A stretch of 64,000 nucleotides of DNA from assembly GCF_017301635.1 (NCBI RefSeq), contig NZ_CP071091.1:2120001-2184000 (forward strand), written 5' to 3'. Under the pieces are notes generated by a model, which was given only the letters and a program-made list of their open reading frames with translations, had not been told where the DNA came from and ran no database searches. A program made the translations under genes and the position numbers. How positions within the stretch are numbered: position 1 is the first letter of the stretch; each line of letters begins with the position of its first letter. Shown in pieces: positions 17,355-27,500 of the stretch. The stretch comes from Myxococcus landrumus. Its GTDB lineage: Bacteria > Myxococcota > Myxococcia > Myxococcales > Myxococcaceae.

Positions 17355-18682
17355 TTCGTCTCTCCCGGGCTCAGGGCGCCCATGGCTCGCATCAAGCTGA
17401 AGCGAGCGATTTCGACATCAATTCTGTTCTGCAACAAGCTGAGCTCCGCCTGCGTCAACTTGAGCTGCGCGTCGCGGACTTCCAGCGTGGAGCCCGCACC
17501 CGCGCGGAAGCGCTCCTCCGCCAGGTGGAGCCCTTGCGTGGCGGCTTCCTTGTTCTCGGCCGCCTGCTGCGCGGCGACAATCTGCGCCTCCAGGGACTGA
17601 TGGGAGGTGCGGACCTCGGCCTCAATCTCCCGCGCCGACTGCTCCAGCGCGAGCTGCGCCTTGCGGATGCTCGCCTCGGCGCGCCGCGTCTGCGCGGGGG
17701 TCCGGAACCCGTTGAAGACGTTCCACTCCAGGTTGAGCCGGCCGACGAAGTTGTTCTGCATGCGGGGCTCGGTGAAGACGCCCTCCGCGTCCGGACCCTG
17801 GCGGGAGTAGATGCCCACCAGCGACAGCGTGGGGATGTAGTCCGCGCGGGCAATGGCGCGCGCGATCTCCGCCGAGCGAACCTGGAGCTCCCGGGCCTTG
17901 AGCAGCGGGCGCTGCTCGCGTGCCACCTTGACGGCCTCGTCGATGCTGGGCGCGGGCGCGGGCTCCTGCTGGAGCACGCCGGGGTCCACCGCCTCCAACA
18001 CCTCGGTGCCCGGGCGCGTCAGCCACACCGCCAGTTGCGCCTGGTCCGTCGCCAGCTGCTTCAGGGACTGGGTCAGGGTGATGCGGTCATTGCCCAGGTT
18101 CACCTTCGCGGTGATCTCCTCGACCTTGCCCACGCGGCCCGCCTCGAACATGGACCGGGCGCGGTCGAGCTGCTCCTCGCTGCGCTGGACGTTGGCCGCG
18201 AGCACCTGCCGGCTGGCCTGGGTGCGGAAGAGCGTGAAGAAGCGACGGACGGCTTCCAACTCCGCGGTGTCCGCCTCTTCCTTCGTCTGGCTCTTCTGGG
18301 CATCGCGCAGCACGCCGTTCTGCTCGAGCTGCTTCCAGAGCTTCCGGTCATAGACGCTCTGGCTCAGCGTGGCGCCCAGGTCGTAGTCCTCGGTGGACGT
18401 CGGCTCCGTCTCGACGGGGATCTGCACGGGCTGGCCCGTGGTGGGGTCCGTCACGAGGCTGAAGGAGTTGCGGCGGCCAATCCAGCGCTTGCCCGCGTAG
18501 GCGTTGATCGCCACCTGGGGCAACAGCGAGGACCGGGCGACACGGACATCCTCCTCGGCGACCTCCAGGTCGAGGATGGATTGGAGCGCCGTGGTGCTCT
18601 GACGCCCCTGCTTCCGGGCATCCTCCAGCGTGACGGGGGACGGCGCGGCGGCGAGCAGCGCGACGACAACGAGGGCGTTCAT
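17351..18682 (-). CDS. TolC family outer-membrane efflux protein
   Basis: 443 residues from ATG 18682, which overlaps the preceding stop; the longer open frame is a shadow of the YIP1 gene. A short signal peptide (MNALVVVALLAAAPS) leads into two internally repeated outer-membrane efflux modules: TLEDARKQGRQSTTALQ with SQSVYDRKLWKQL, and the second with LEWNVFNGFRTPAQTRRAEASIRKA and RFRAGAGSTLEVRDAQ. Heptad-rich helices match the periplasmic tunnel. It probably forms the trimeric exit duct of this operon's exporter. Confidence 0.92.
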   Translation of the reverse strand: MNALVVVALLAAAPSPVTLEDARKQGRQSTTALQSILDLEVAEEDVRVARSSLLPQVAINAYAGKRWIGRRNSFSLVTDPTTGQPVQIPVETEPTSTEDYDLGATLSQSVYDRKLWKQLEQNGVLRDAQKSQTKEEADTAELEAVRRFFTLFRTQASRQVLAANVQRSEEQLDRARSMFEAGRVGKVEEITAKVNLGNDRITLTQSLKQLATDQAQLAVWLTRPGTEVLEAVDPGVLQQEPAPAPSIDEAVKVAREQRPLLKARELQVRSAEIARAIARADYIPTLSLVGIYSRQGPDAEGVFTEPRMQNNFVGRLNLEWNVFNGFRTPAQTRRAEASIRKAQLALEQSAREIEAEVRTSHQSLEAQIVAAQQAAENKEAATQGLHLAEERFRAGAGSTLEVRDAQLKLTQAELSLLQNRIDVEIARFSLMRAMGALSPGETK

Positions 18683-19392
18683 CGGCCACCTCCCGCCATC
18701 TCCACACCGGGCAGACCCACCATCACCACTCCCGCGAACATCGCGTAGAGCACCACCGCCAGCAGCAACGCACGCCCTCGGCTCATGCCGGTGGCGGCGG
18801 AGAAGCCCAATCCCAGAATCACAGTGCTCCAGAGGTTGAAGAAATCCACGGTGGACGCCACCCGCGCCATCTTGGGGCTCAGATCCCCCAAGAACGCGCC
18901 CAGGTGCGACGGCACCAACTGCGCCAGACGCGCGACGGACAACGTGTGCTGCGCGGAGATACAGAGGGCCAGGACCGCGTGATACAGCGCGATGGGCAAC
19001 AGGCACAACGCGGCCACGGACATCAGCTTCTCGAAGTTCGTGGAGCGATCAAACAGCCACGACACGACCCAGAGGATGGCGGCCAGGAGCAGCGCCGTCA
19101 TCGGCATCACGAAGACGCCCTTGGCGATGCCGCCCACCAGCGCCTTGCGCGTGGTGGTCTGGATCTTGTCGGTGAGGTCGGCCTCGGAGATGGTCGCCAT
19201 CTCACCGGACGCCTGCAGCTCCCGGATGACATCCGGGGCCGCGTCCCAACGAAGGGAAAACAGCGTCCCAGAGGCGGACACGCAAAGGGCGAGAATGAGA
19301 AGCGGCCAGACCCAACGGCGGGCTTCGACTGCTGCGGGCGTCCCCTCGACAGGGTCGATGAAGACGCGCACGGGTTGGACGAGAGAGGTCAT
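18679..19392 (-). CDS. YIP1 family multi-TM membrane protein
   Basis: 237 residues from ATG 19392 (MTSLVQPVRVFIDPVEG). It has five hydrophobic segments, the first at PLLILALCVSASGTLFSL, with a conserved pattern around GVFVMPMTALLLAAILWVVSWL that fits the YIP1/Yip-domain superfamily. It is the first gene of the exporter operon and overlaps tolC by 4 bp, so it is probably an accessory membrane component or assembly factor. A much longer frame over these bases on the same strand is an artefact over the Clp gene. The 231 bp upstream, shared with clp, must hold the promoters. Confidence 0.8.
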   Translation of the reverse strand: MTSLVQPVRVFIDPVEGTPAAVEARRWVWPLLILALCVSASGTLFSLRWDAAPDVIRELQASGEMATISEADLTDKIQTTTRKALVGGIAKGVFVMPMTALLLAAILWVVSWLFDRSTNFEKLMSVAALCLLPIALYHAVLALCISAQHTLSVARLAQLVPSHLGAFLGDLSPKMARVASTVDFFNLWSTVILGLGFSAATGMSRGRALLLAVVLYAMFAGVVMVGLPGVEMAGGGR

Positions 19393-19623
19393 AGGGTGAT
19401 TGGTCTCGGAGGGAAGTACGGCACAGCCCCTCAGGCAATTGCTCGGCCAGTCGAAATTGACGCGCAGAACGGGCAGCCGGCCAACCGAATTCCAATCCTC
19501 GTGGAAGGCCCGGCCCCCTTCTACTCCAAGGATTCCGCAGACCTGTAGCAGCCTGTTGCGGAAATTTTGCTGTCGGGATCGAGAGGGTGTATTCCGCTCG
19601 GCTGCACGCCTGCCGGAGCTCGA

Positions 19624-22200
19624 ATGGTCGAAAGCACGGATCTCGCCCAGGTCCTCCAAGAAGCCAACGACATTGCCCGGAGCGTGGCCCAGCGGCTCAC
19701 CTCGGCGCATGTGCTGCTGGCGCTCTTCACGGTGGAGAACCGGGCGCAGTTGCTTCTCAAGGAGCGGGGCGTGGATGAGGATGCCCTCCTCCAGTTGCTC
19801 ACCGCGGCACCCGCCGAGCAGGACGGCCCCGTCCGCGAGCTGCGGGAGAAGGCGCGGGAAATCGCCACGAGCTGCGGCTCCCAGGAGGCCGACTGCCTGC
19901 ACCTGCTCATCGCGGTGACGCGGGTGCGGTGCGTCGCCCAGGAGCTGCTGATGCACGCGGGGCTGGACCTCGCGACGCTGCGCACCACGGCGGTGTCCTA
20001 CTTCGTGAGTGGGCGGATGCCCCGCAAGCTCCAGCCCAACCGCTCGCACGCCCTGGGCTCGCGCCCTTCCGCCCCCAGCCGGCCGCTGGGCGCTCCTCCG
20101 TCCCCCCTTCCCTTCTCCGCCGTGGCGGTGAGCCTGCCGCGCTCGGTGCCGGGCGCGCCGCCCACGCCGCCGCCGCTGCCCTCGCCGCCCCCTCGCGCCA
20201 CGACGCCGGCCCTGTCTCCTCGGGACCTCATCGACGTGGACGAGCCGGACCACGCCGCGCCCCCGCCTCCTGCTCCGCCGCAGGTGGCCCCGCCGCCCGT
20301 GGCCCAGGCCGCTCCGCCGCCCGCCCCCCAGGCCGCTCCTCCTCCCGTGGCCCGCGCGGCTCCGGCGCCCGTCTCGCGTCCGGCCCCCTCCAGCACCGCG
20401 GCGCGAGGCGCTTCGCTGGCACTGGACCCGAAGGTGTTTCCGCTCTTGACGTCCCTGGGGCGCAACCTGAGCCAGGCGGCGCGCGAAGGCCGGCTCGACC
20501 CCGTGGTGGGCCGCACGCGCGAAATCGAGGAGGTCATCGACGTCCTCGGCAAGCGCCGCACCAACAACCCCTGCCTGCTGGGTGAGGCGGGCGTGGGCAA
20601 GACCGCCGTGGTGGAGGGTGTGGCACAGCGGCTCCTCGGACTGCGCGGAGGCCTGTCGGAGAAGGTGCTGGTGGAGCTGGACATGGCCTCGCTGGTCGCG
20701 GGCACGCAGCTGCGCGGCTCGTTCTCCGAGAAGCTCAACGCGCTCAAGGAAGAAGTCCGCCGCGCCGACGGGCGCGTGATGGTGTTCATCGACGAGATTC
20801 ACACGCTGGTGGGCGCGGGCTCCACGGGTGATGGCCCGCAGGACGCGGCCAACGAGCTGAAGACGGCGATGGCGCGGGGTGAGTTCCCGTGCATCGGCGC
20901 GACGACGCACGACGAGTACCGCAAGTTCATCAGCGCGGACCCCGCGCTGGAGCGCCGCTTCACGGCGGTGGTGGTGCACGAGCCGTCCGTCGCGGAGACG
21001 GTGGAGATCCTCCGCGGCATCATCGGCCGGTACGAAGAGCACCACGGGCTGCGCTACCGGCCGGAGGCGCTCGAGGCCGCGGCCTCGCTGGCCAGCCGCT
21101 ACGTGACGGACCGGTTCATGCCCGACAAGGCCATCTCCGTGGTGGACCTGGCGGGGAGCCGCTGCCACCGCGAGGGCCGTGACGTGGTGGAGCCCTCGGA
21201 CGTGGCGCGCGTGGTGGCGAAGCTCGCGGGCGTTCCCGAGGAGCGGCTGCTGATGAACGACTCGGCGCGCCTGCTGCGGTTGGAGCAGGACCTGAGCGAG
21301 CGGGTCATCGGACACGAAGAGGCGATTGCACGCATCGCCCGGGTCATCCGCCGCAACTACGCGGGCTTCGCGTCGCGGCGCCCCATGGGCAGCTTCCTCT
21401 TCCTGGGCCCCACGGGCGTGGGCAAGACGGAGATGGCGCGAGGACTCGCGGAGGTGCTGTTCGGCAACCGCGACGCGCTGGTGCGGCTGGACATGAGCGA
21501 GATGTCGGAGGCCCATGGAGTCTCCCGCCTCATCGGCTCTCCCGCCGGCTACGTGGGCTTTGGCGAGGGAGGCCAGCTCACCGAGCCCGTGCGCCGCCGC
21601 CCATCGTCCGTGGTGGTGCTGGATGAAATCGAGAAGGCGCACCGCGAAGTGCAGATGCTGCTGCTCCAGGTGCTCGAAGAGGGGCGGCTGACGGACGGCA
21701 AGGGTCGGCACATCGACTTCTCCAACACCGTCATCGTCATGACGACCAACCTGGGCGCGGAGGCGTTCTCGCGCACGGGTCGCCCCATGGGCTTCGGCTC
21801 CGATGGGGCCGCCACCGTCAACGCGCTGGAGCTCGCCGCGTCCGCCGCGCGCAAGGCCCTGCCGCCGGAGCTGTGGAACCGCATCGACGAGCGACTCCCC
21901 TTCCGTCCCCTGGAGGAAGAGGAGGTCGCCCGCATCGCGACCCTGCTGCTGGAGGAGAGCAGCAAGCGGCTGTCCACGGAGCGCGGCATCGAGTACGTGG
22001 CGGGTGAGGACGTGGTGGGCCACCTGCTGAAGTCGGGTGGCTTCGACCCGCAGCTCGGAGCGCGCCCCATGCGCCAGATGGTGCAGCGGCTGGTGGAAGG
22101 CCCGCTCGCGGAGCGAATCCTCTCGGGTGAGTTCGGGGCGGGCGACCGGGTGCGGGTCGCGCTCAAGGCCGGTCAGCTCGCGTTCCAACGAGAGCGATGA
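19624..22200 (+). CDS. ClpA/ClpC-like AAA+ unfoldase with long Pro/Ala linker
   Basis: 858 residues from ATG 19624, preceded by CGGAG. A Clp N-domain (1-135; [17 protein letters not shown]) is followed by a Pro/Ala-rich linker (about 140-262), which is not normal for Clp ATPases. NBD1 has Walker A GEAGVGKT near 320, Walker [10 protein letters not shown] and the arginine-finger region ALERRF. NBD2 has Walker A GPTGVGKT near 595, [10 protein letters not shown] and [12 protein letters not shown]. There is no ClpB-type coiled-coil middle domain. An MGF tripeptide (722-724) lies where ClpC/ClpA carry the ClpP-docking loop, so partnership with ClpP is possible. It overlaps the next gene by 4 bp. 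Confidence 0.9.
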   Translation: MVESTDLAQVLQEANDIARSVAQRLTSAHVLLALFTVENRAQLLLKERGVDEDALLQLLTAAPAEQDGPVRELREKAREIATSCGSQEADCLHLLIAVTRVRCVAQELLMHAGLDLATLRTTAVSYFVSGRMPRKLQPNRSHALGSRPSAPSRPLGAPPSPLPFSAVAVSLPRSVPGAPPTPPPLPSPPPRATTPALSPRDLIDVDEPDHAAPPPPAPPQVAPPPVAQAAPPPAPQAAPPPVARAAPAPVSRPAPSSTAARGASLALDPKVFPLLTSLGRNLSQAAREGRLDPVVGRTREIEEVIDVLGKRRTNNPCLLGEAGVGKTAVVEGVAQRLLGLRGGLSEKVLVELDMASLVAGTQLRGSFSEKLNALKEEVRRADGRVMVFIDEIHTLVGAGSTGDGPQDAANELKTAMARGEFPCIGATTHDEYRKFISADPALERRFTAVVVHEPSVAETVEILRGIIGRYEEHHGLRYRPEALEAAASLASRYVTDRFMPDKAISVVDLAGSRCHREGRDVVEPSDVARVVAKLAGVPEERLLMNDSARLLRLEQDLSERVIGHEEAIARIARVIRRNYAGFASRRPMGSFLFLGPTGVGKTEMARGLAEVLFGNRDALVRLDMSEMSEAHGVSRLIGSPAGYVGFGEGGQLTEPVRRRPSSVVVLDEIEKAHREVQMLLLQVLEEGRLTDGKGRHIDFSNTVIVMTTNLGAEAFSRTGRPMGFGSDGAATVNALELAASAARKALPPELWNRIDERLPFRPLEEEEVARIATLLLEESSKRLSTERGIEYVAGEDVVGHLLKSGGFDPQLGARPMRQMVQRLVEGPLAERILSGEFGAGDRVRVALKAGQLAFQRER

Positions 22201-23132
22201 GCGCCCGGGCCCCACGGAAGCGAAGTGCCGCGGGAACGGGCAAGCCCCCTCCCGCCCGCGCAAGCAAGACGCGCCACAAGCCGGTGTTCCGTCCCCGGAC
22301 TCCCCTCCCGGACCTGCCCTCGGTGGTCATCATCGGCGCGGGCCGGCTCGGGGGCGCGCTCGGCCTCGCCCTGAAGATGAAGGGCTGGCCGGTGAAGCTC
22401 CTCTCGCGCGGCGAAGAGGGACGGCGGCGCGCCAAGGACCTTGGCCTCAAGGCCGTGACGTCGGAAGAGCTGTGGCACGCGGACATCGTCCTGTTGTGCG
22501 TCCCGGACGCGGAGGTGCCGCGCATCGCGGAGGAGCTCTCGAGCACCCTGCCCCGCTCCACGGCGCTCGTGCACACCGCGGGAGCCCTGCCGCTCGCCGC
22601 GCTGGGGCCACCGCGAGGACGTGCGCTGGGCTCGTTCCATCCACTCTGCGCGGTGTCCTCGCCACGGGATTCACTCGCGGGCCACACGGTGGCCATCAGC
22701 ACCCGCTCGCGCGCGCTGCGGGACGTGCTCCGTCACATGGCGGCAGACGTGAGGCTGGACGTGCTGGAGGTCCCCGAAGGCCGCCGCGCCGCCTACCACG
22801 CGGGTGCGGTGATGAGCGCGGGACTCATGGTGGCCCTGGCGGATGCGGCCGTGGCCGCGCTGGAGGCCGCGGGTGTCGCGGCGGAGGATGCGCTGCCAGC
22901 GCTGCTGCCCTTGATGCGCTCGGCGCTGCGAGGCGTCGAGGCGCGGGGTCTCTCGGGAGGACTCACGGGGCCCATCGTCCGAGGTGACGGGGACGTCGTG
23001 GGAGCACACCTCGATGCGCTCCCCGACGACGTCGCCCCCATCTACCGCTTGCTGTCCCAGCGCGCGCTGAAGCTGGCCTCGGAGCGGTTGAGCCCCGAGG
23101 CGCGCGCCGCGCTGGAAGCCCGGCTCAGGTGA
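22197..23132 (+). CDS. Rossmann-like DUF2520 oxidoreductase
   Basis: 311 residues. A basic N-terminal extension of about 40 residues precedes a Rossmann NAD(P) domain with VVIIGAGRLGGALGLALKMKG (GxGxxG) and DIVLLCVPDAEVPRIAEEL. Next comes GSFHPLCAVSSP, and then a helical C-terminal domain with AAYHAGAVMSAGLMVALADAA. This is the Rossmann-like plus DUF2520 layout, related to pyrroline-5-carboxylate reductase and prephenate dehydrogenase folds; the substrate is unknown. Its ATG overlaps the Clp gene stop (ATGA). The last 8 bp overlap the convergent gene. Confidence 0.85.
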   Translation: MSARAPRKRSAAGTGKPPPARASKTRHKPVFRPRTPLPDLPSVVIIGAGRLGGALGLALKMKGWPVKLLSRGEEGRRRAKDLGLKAVTSEELWHADIVLLCVPDAEVPRIAEELSSTLPRSTALVHTAGALPLAALGPPRGRALGSFHPLCAVSSPRDSLAGHTVAISTRSRALRDVLRHMAADVRLDVLEVPEGRRAAYHAGAVMSAGLMVALADAAVAALEAAGVAAEDALPALLPLMRSALRGVEARGLSGGLTGPIVRGDGDVVGAHLDALPDDVAPIYRLLSQRALKLASERLSPEARAALEARLR

Positions 23133-24441
23133 TGATGAGCGAGCCCTGGAGGCCCTTGCGCACGGCGCCGAGGGCCCGCTCGGAAGCGGCCTCCGCCTCC
23201 GTGAGCCGGCGCAGGCACAGCTCGCCCTGACCGGTCGCCACGCCCCGCTGGAGGTCCGACAGCAGCGTGAGCGAGGCGTGCAGCATCTCCTTGCCCTGCG
23301 GCGTGTCATTGGCCGGCTTGCCCGCGGCCTTCGCGACGGCGTCGCCGAAGCCCTTGATGGTCGCGCCGAGCTTGTTCGCGTCGAAGCCCGCGAGGATGGG
23401 CTTGATGCGCGTGGCGTCGATGCGGATGAGCCGCAGCGCGCCCACCCGAGCGAAGCCCGGGTGCAGCAGGCCAATCTCGCCCATCTCGAACGCGCCCAGC
23501 AGGCCCTCGTCCGGAGCCGGGTGCGCGTGCGGCACCACGTCCACGAACAGGGGCAGCGGGTCCGCGCCCTGGCGGTACAGCTCCAGCTCCTCCTCATCCA
23601 GCGGCGGGAAGGACGTCGGCGTGCCGATGAAGAGCAGCGGCAGCACGATGTCGTGCCAGAAGTCCTCGGGCGCCGAGCCCGTGCCGTTCACCGTGGCGAA
23701 CAGGTGGACCATCAGCTCCGCCAGGCGCGGGGCGCGCTCGGCCTGCTCGATGAGCGACTTGCTCGGGTCCAGGCGCTGGAGGGACTGCACAATCTGTCCC
23801 TCGAACTGCTGACGGGCCTCCTGCGGAAGGTCCTGCGCGCGGTTCAGGGCGTTGCGCACGTCGCGAGCCAGCACGTCCGGCTTCGTCTCCAGCGTGGTGG
23901 TCGCCTTCTTCGCGTCCACGACGACGAACTGGAGGAAGCCCGGATCAAACAGCCGCTGGTAGTCCACCGGCGTCAGCTTCTGCGCCTGGCCCCCCAGGGC
24001 CTGGGCCGGGTTCGTCCCGAAGCGCGCCTGGCCCAGCGAGCGGCGGATGTCGGACGCCAGGTCCTCCAGCCGGCCCAGCTTGGCTTGACTCAGTGCATCC
24101 ATGGCCGCGCCAAAGGGCGACAGCATGATGATGGCCTCGGGGAAGCCCAGCGTCGCGCCCTCGGGGGAGTCCCGGTTGGGGAACCAGAAGGCCTGGTGCT
24201 CCATGATGAGGCGCATGGCGAACGCGCCCGCCACGCCCAGCGCCACCGTCTGGTGCTCGGGGTTGTTCACCTGGAAGGGGCCCCCCAGCACCTTGACCAC
24301 GGACTTCTCCACGTCCGCCCACGGGGCCTTGAGCAGGTCGACGGGCTTGCCTTCGGCCTTCTCGATGGCCGCGGCGACCTGGAGCTGCGCCTGGTGGACA
24401 TGCTGGGGAACAGGATGTGCCTGGGGATCCGGTTGGGACAT
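23125..24441 (-). CDS. Hypothetical cytosolic protein (438 aa)
   Basis: ATG 24441 (MSQPDPQAHPVPQHVHQ) is taken as the start; an in-frame TTG at 24459 adds six residues. No signal peptide or TM helix is clear. The protein is mixed alpha/beta with well-conserved-looking stretches (AFAMRLIMEHQAFWFPNRDSP, DVVPHAHPAPDEGLLGAFE) and a helical C-terminus. I recognise no domain; a lineage-restricted family is likely. It is divergent from the large surface lipoprotein gene, sharing under 100 bp of promoter region. Confidence 0.75.
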   Translation of the reverse strand: MSQPDPQAHPVPQHVHQAQLQVAAAIEKAEGKPVDLLKAPWADVEKSVVKVLGGPFQVNNPEHQTVALGVAGAFAMRLIMEHQAFWFPNRDSPEGATLGFPEAIIMLSPFGAAMDALSQAKLGRLEDLASDIRRSLGQARFGTNPAQALGGQAQKLTPVDYQRLFDPGFLQFVVVDAKKATTTLETKPDVLARDVRNALNRAQDLPQEARQQFEGQIVQSLQRLDPSKSLIEQAERAPRLAELMVHLFATVNGTGSAPEDFWHDIVLPLLFIGTPTSFPPLDEEELELYRQGADPLPLFVDVVPHAHPAPDEGLLGAFEMGEIGLLHPGFARVGALRLIRIDATRIKPILAGFDANKLGATIKGFGDAVAKAAGKPANDTPQGKEMLHASLTLLSDLQRGVATGQGELCLRRLTEAEAASERALGAVRKGLQGSLIIT

Positions 24442-24535
24442 GAAGGAATCCAAAATCAAGGGGGAAGCGGTGGCCCTCCCCTTACCGTGAAAAACGCGTT
24501 CGTGGCTATGAATTGTGGCCAGTAGGATGGCGCGT

Positions 24536-27500
24536 ATGCCTGCTTCCCGCCGGCTTCTTCGCCGGCATGCCTGGATCGCCTGTCTTCTGCTGACAACCTG
24601 GGGGTGCGCATCCGTCGCACCCCGTTTTCCTCAAGACATCCAGACGTCCTTCGCGCGCGACTCCATGCGGAAGCTGACGACGGAGTCGCTGGAGCTCTAC
24701 TACCCGGAGCACCTCAAGGGCCCCGCGCTCAGGATGGCCGCCCGTCTGGAGGGGTGCGTCGAGAGACTGCGCGAGGACACGTGGCGCAAGACGCCTCGGG
24801 ACAAGCTCCTCGTCTACCTGACGAGCGCGGACTTCAACAACGCGTACGTGGTGCCGGACTTCGCGAGCACACCCCAGCAGATGGTGATGCCCTCGCACAT
24901 GTCCCTGGAGCTGTTCCACTTCTTCGGCCTGGGCGAAGTGGACGTCGGGGACGTGGCCTGTCACGAGGCCGTTCACTACGTCCAGCTCCAGCAGACCAAC
25001 GGGCTCTGGGGGTTCCTCAACACCTTCACGGGGGGCCTGTTCCAACCCAACGTGTTCACCGAGTCCTGGTTCCTGGAGGGACTGGCCACGTACTACGAGG
25101 GCCGCTTCGGCAAGGACACCGGCCGGCCGCACAGTCCCGTGTGGCGGGGCTGGTTCGACTCGGTGGTGCAGGCGCGTGAAGGACGGATGGACCCGGGGTT
25201 CCTGTCGCCAGAGAACCGGGCGATGGACCCGTTTGGCGGGAACTACCTCACGGGCATGCACTTCGTGGAGTACCTGGCCACGAAGTACGGCGAGGCGAAG
25301 CTGTGGAAGCTGGTGGACAACCAGGGCAGCAGCATCTTCTCTCCGTTCGGCGTCACGCTGCGGTTCAAGAGCGTCTACGGGAAGGACATCGGCTCGCTGT
25401 TCGCCGACTTCACCCAGGACCTGCGTGAGCAGTTGATTCCCCGGGAGCGCCCGGCGTCGCAGCAGGTCTGGGTTCGCGACGCGGGGTACTTCTCGCGCCT
25501 CGCCGCGCATCCCGAGTCGGGCGTGACGGCGCTGGTGAGCGTCGGGCGCACGACGTACTCGCGGCTGACGGTGCGCGAGCCGGATGGTCGGGTGCGCTTC
25601 GAGCGTCCGCTGGTGGAGCTGCTGCCGTTCCGCCGGTGGGTGCTGGGCTCGCCCACGCTGGTCAGCGGCATGTCCTTCAGCACCGACGGGCGATGGCTCT
25701 ACCTGGTGATGGCGGATGTGAACGCGGTGGGGGCCTACGACGCGAAGCTGTGGCGCGTGGATGCCCGCACGGGCGACGTGGCCCGCGTCTGGGACGGCGT
25801 GAAGGGCATGGGCGGGAGCATCACTCCGGACGGCTCGGCGTATGTCTATGTCCACGTCGACGGTGACACCGCCAACCTCATGCGGCTCGAGTTGGAGTCG
25901 GAGCGCCAGGAGAAGCTCACCCAGTTCGATGCCAGTGCGCCCGTGGGTCCTCCGGCGATTTCGCCGGATGGCGCGCGGATGGTGTTCCCCGTGGCGGGAG
26001 CCGAGGGTTGGGACCTGGCCGTGCGCGAGGCGGATGGCAGCCTGCGCTGGCTGACGCGCGATGGGTTGTTCAACTACTCGCCGCGGTGGCTGGACGCGGA
26101 GCACATCGTGTTCCTGCGCGAGCACCTGGGTCGGCTCCAGGTCCACACGATGAACGTCGCCACGCGCGAGACGGCGCGCATCACCGATGCGCCCTTCCTC
26201 GTGATGGACGTGAGCCCCGTGGGCCCGGGCGAAGTGGCGTTCCTGAATCGGGATGGCGCGTCGTTCACCATCGACCGCGCCCCGCTGATTCCTATCCCCG
26301 AGAAGAAGCCCCCCGAGCCCCCGGCCACCGCGAGCGCGCCGCCTGCGCCCAGCGCGCCGCTTCCAGCCGGCGAAGTGCTCGAGCAACCCGTGAGCCCTCC
26401 CCCTCTCACAGAGGTACCCGCCACCGAACCTCCGATGGCGACAACCTCGGAGCCGGCTCCCGCGCCAATCACCCCCGAGGAGCTCGTGGCCTTCCCGGGC
26501 CCCGCCACGTCCGCGCCGCCCGAGCCAGGTCCCTCGACGCCGGCACCTGGCACGTCGCCCGGCGCACCCGCTGAATCGGCCCCCGGAGAGTTCGAGCCCT
26601 TCCCCGCCGCTCCAACGGACGCGCCCGTGGCGCCCCCTCCCTCACTGGCCGTGGCCTCCCCTTCGAGCCCTGTCACGAGTGGACTCGAAGCCCCCGTCGT
26701 CGCCCCGCCGCCCGACCCCGGCAAGGCCGTGGAGGTCCTCTCCGACGAGCCGTATTCGTCGTTGGAAGGCCTGCTCATCCCCGAGCTGCGTGTCCCCTAC
26801 CTCTGGGTGGCCACGAACACGGACAACACGGCCAAGGACAAGGACCAAGATGACCTGCTGCTCTACGGCGGCGTGGTGCTCTCGGGAAAGGACCGGCTCG
26901 GGTTCCATTCCTATGCCGTGTCGTTCGACTACAACTCACGGGACGAACAGCCCACGCTGTCACTGGCCTACGGCAATGCGCAGCTCGCGCCGTGGTACGT
27001 GCAGGCCTCGTTCTCTCGGGTGCGGGAGAATGACCGGACGGACCTCCAGGCCGTGGCCATCGCATCGCGCACCTTCTGGACGACGCCCGTGAGCATCGGG
27101 CTGCTGGCCCTGCGCCGCGAGTACGACGCCTTCGGACGGTTCCCCAAAATCATCACACGGCTGATTGGACCCGAGGTTGCCGCGTCGTACTTCGCGGGAG
27201 ACGCCACGTCGTACGGCGGGCTTCAGCGGGGACTGGGAATCTCGATGAGCGGAGCCATCTATCCCCGCGCCTTCGCCAGCGACTCGACGATGGGCGACGT
27301 GCGCCTGGCCCTCGATGGGTTCTTCAGCGGATGGAAGCTTGGCGAGGACCACATCCAGCTCTCCGCGGTCGGCCGCTACCTGCCGGGTGCGCCCGAAGGT
27401 CTCCTCGAAGTGGGCGGATTCAATGCGGGACAGACCTGGTACAGCAGCCGCGGCTCGACGGAGACCCAGTCGCTTCCGTTGCAGCTCCAGCCCGGCATCG

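Noticed and set aside
19540..19600. Possible sigma-70 promoter for the Clp gene (TTTTGC ... TGTATT, 17-bp spacing)
   Set aside because: The -35 element is too far from consensus to list with confidence.
18679..22263. 1,194-codon minus-strand frame
   Set aside because: Only its last 237 codons (YIP1 protein from 19392) are protein-like; the rest is the antisense of the Clp ATPase gene, which has complete motifs and codon bias.
24506..26386. 626-codon minus-strand frame
   Set aside because: Antisense shadow of the large surface lipoprotein; no start signal or recognisable domain.
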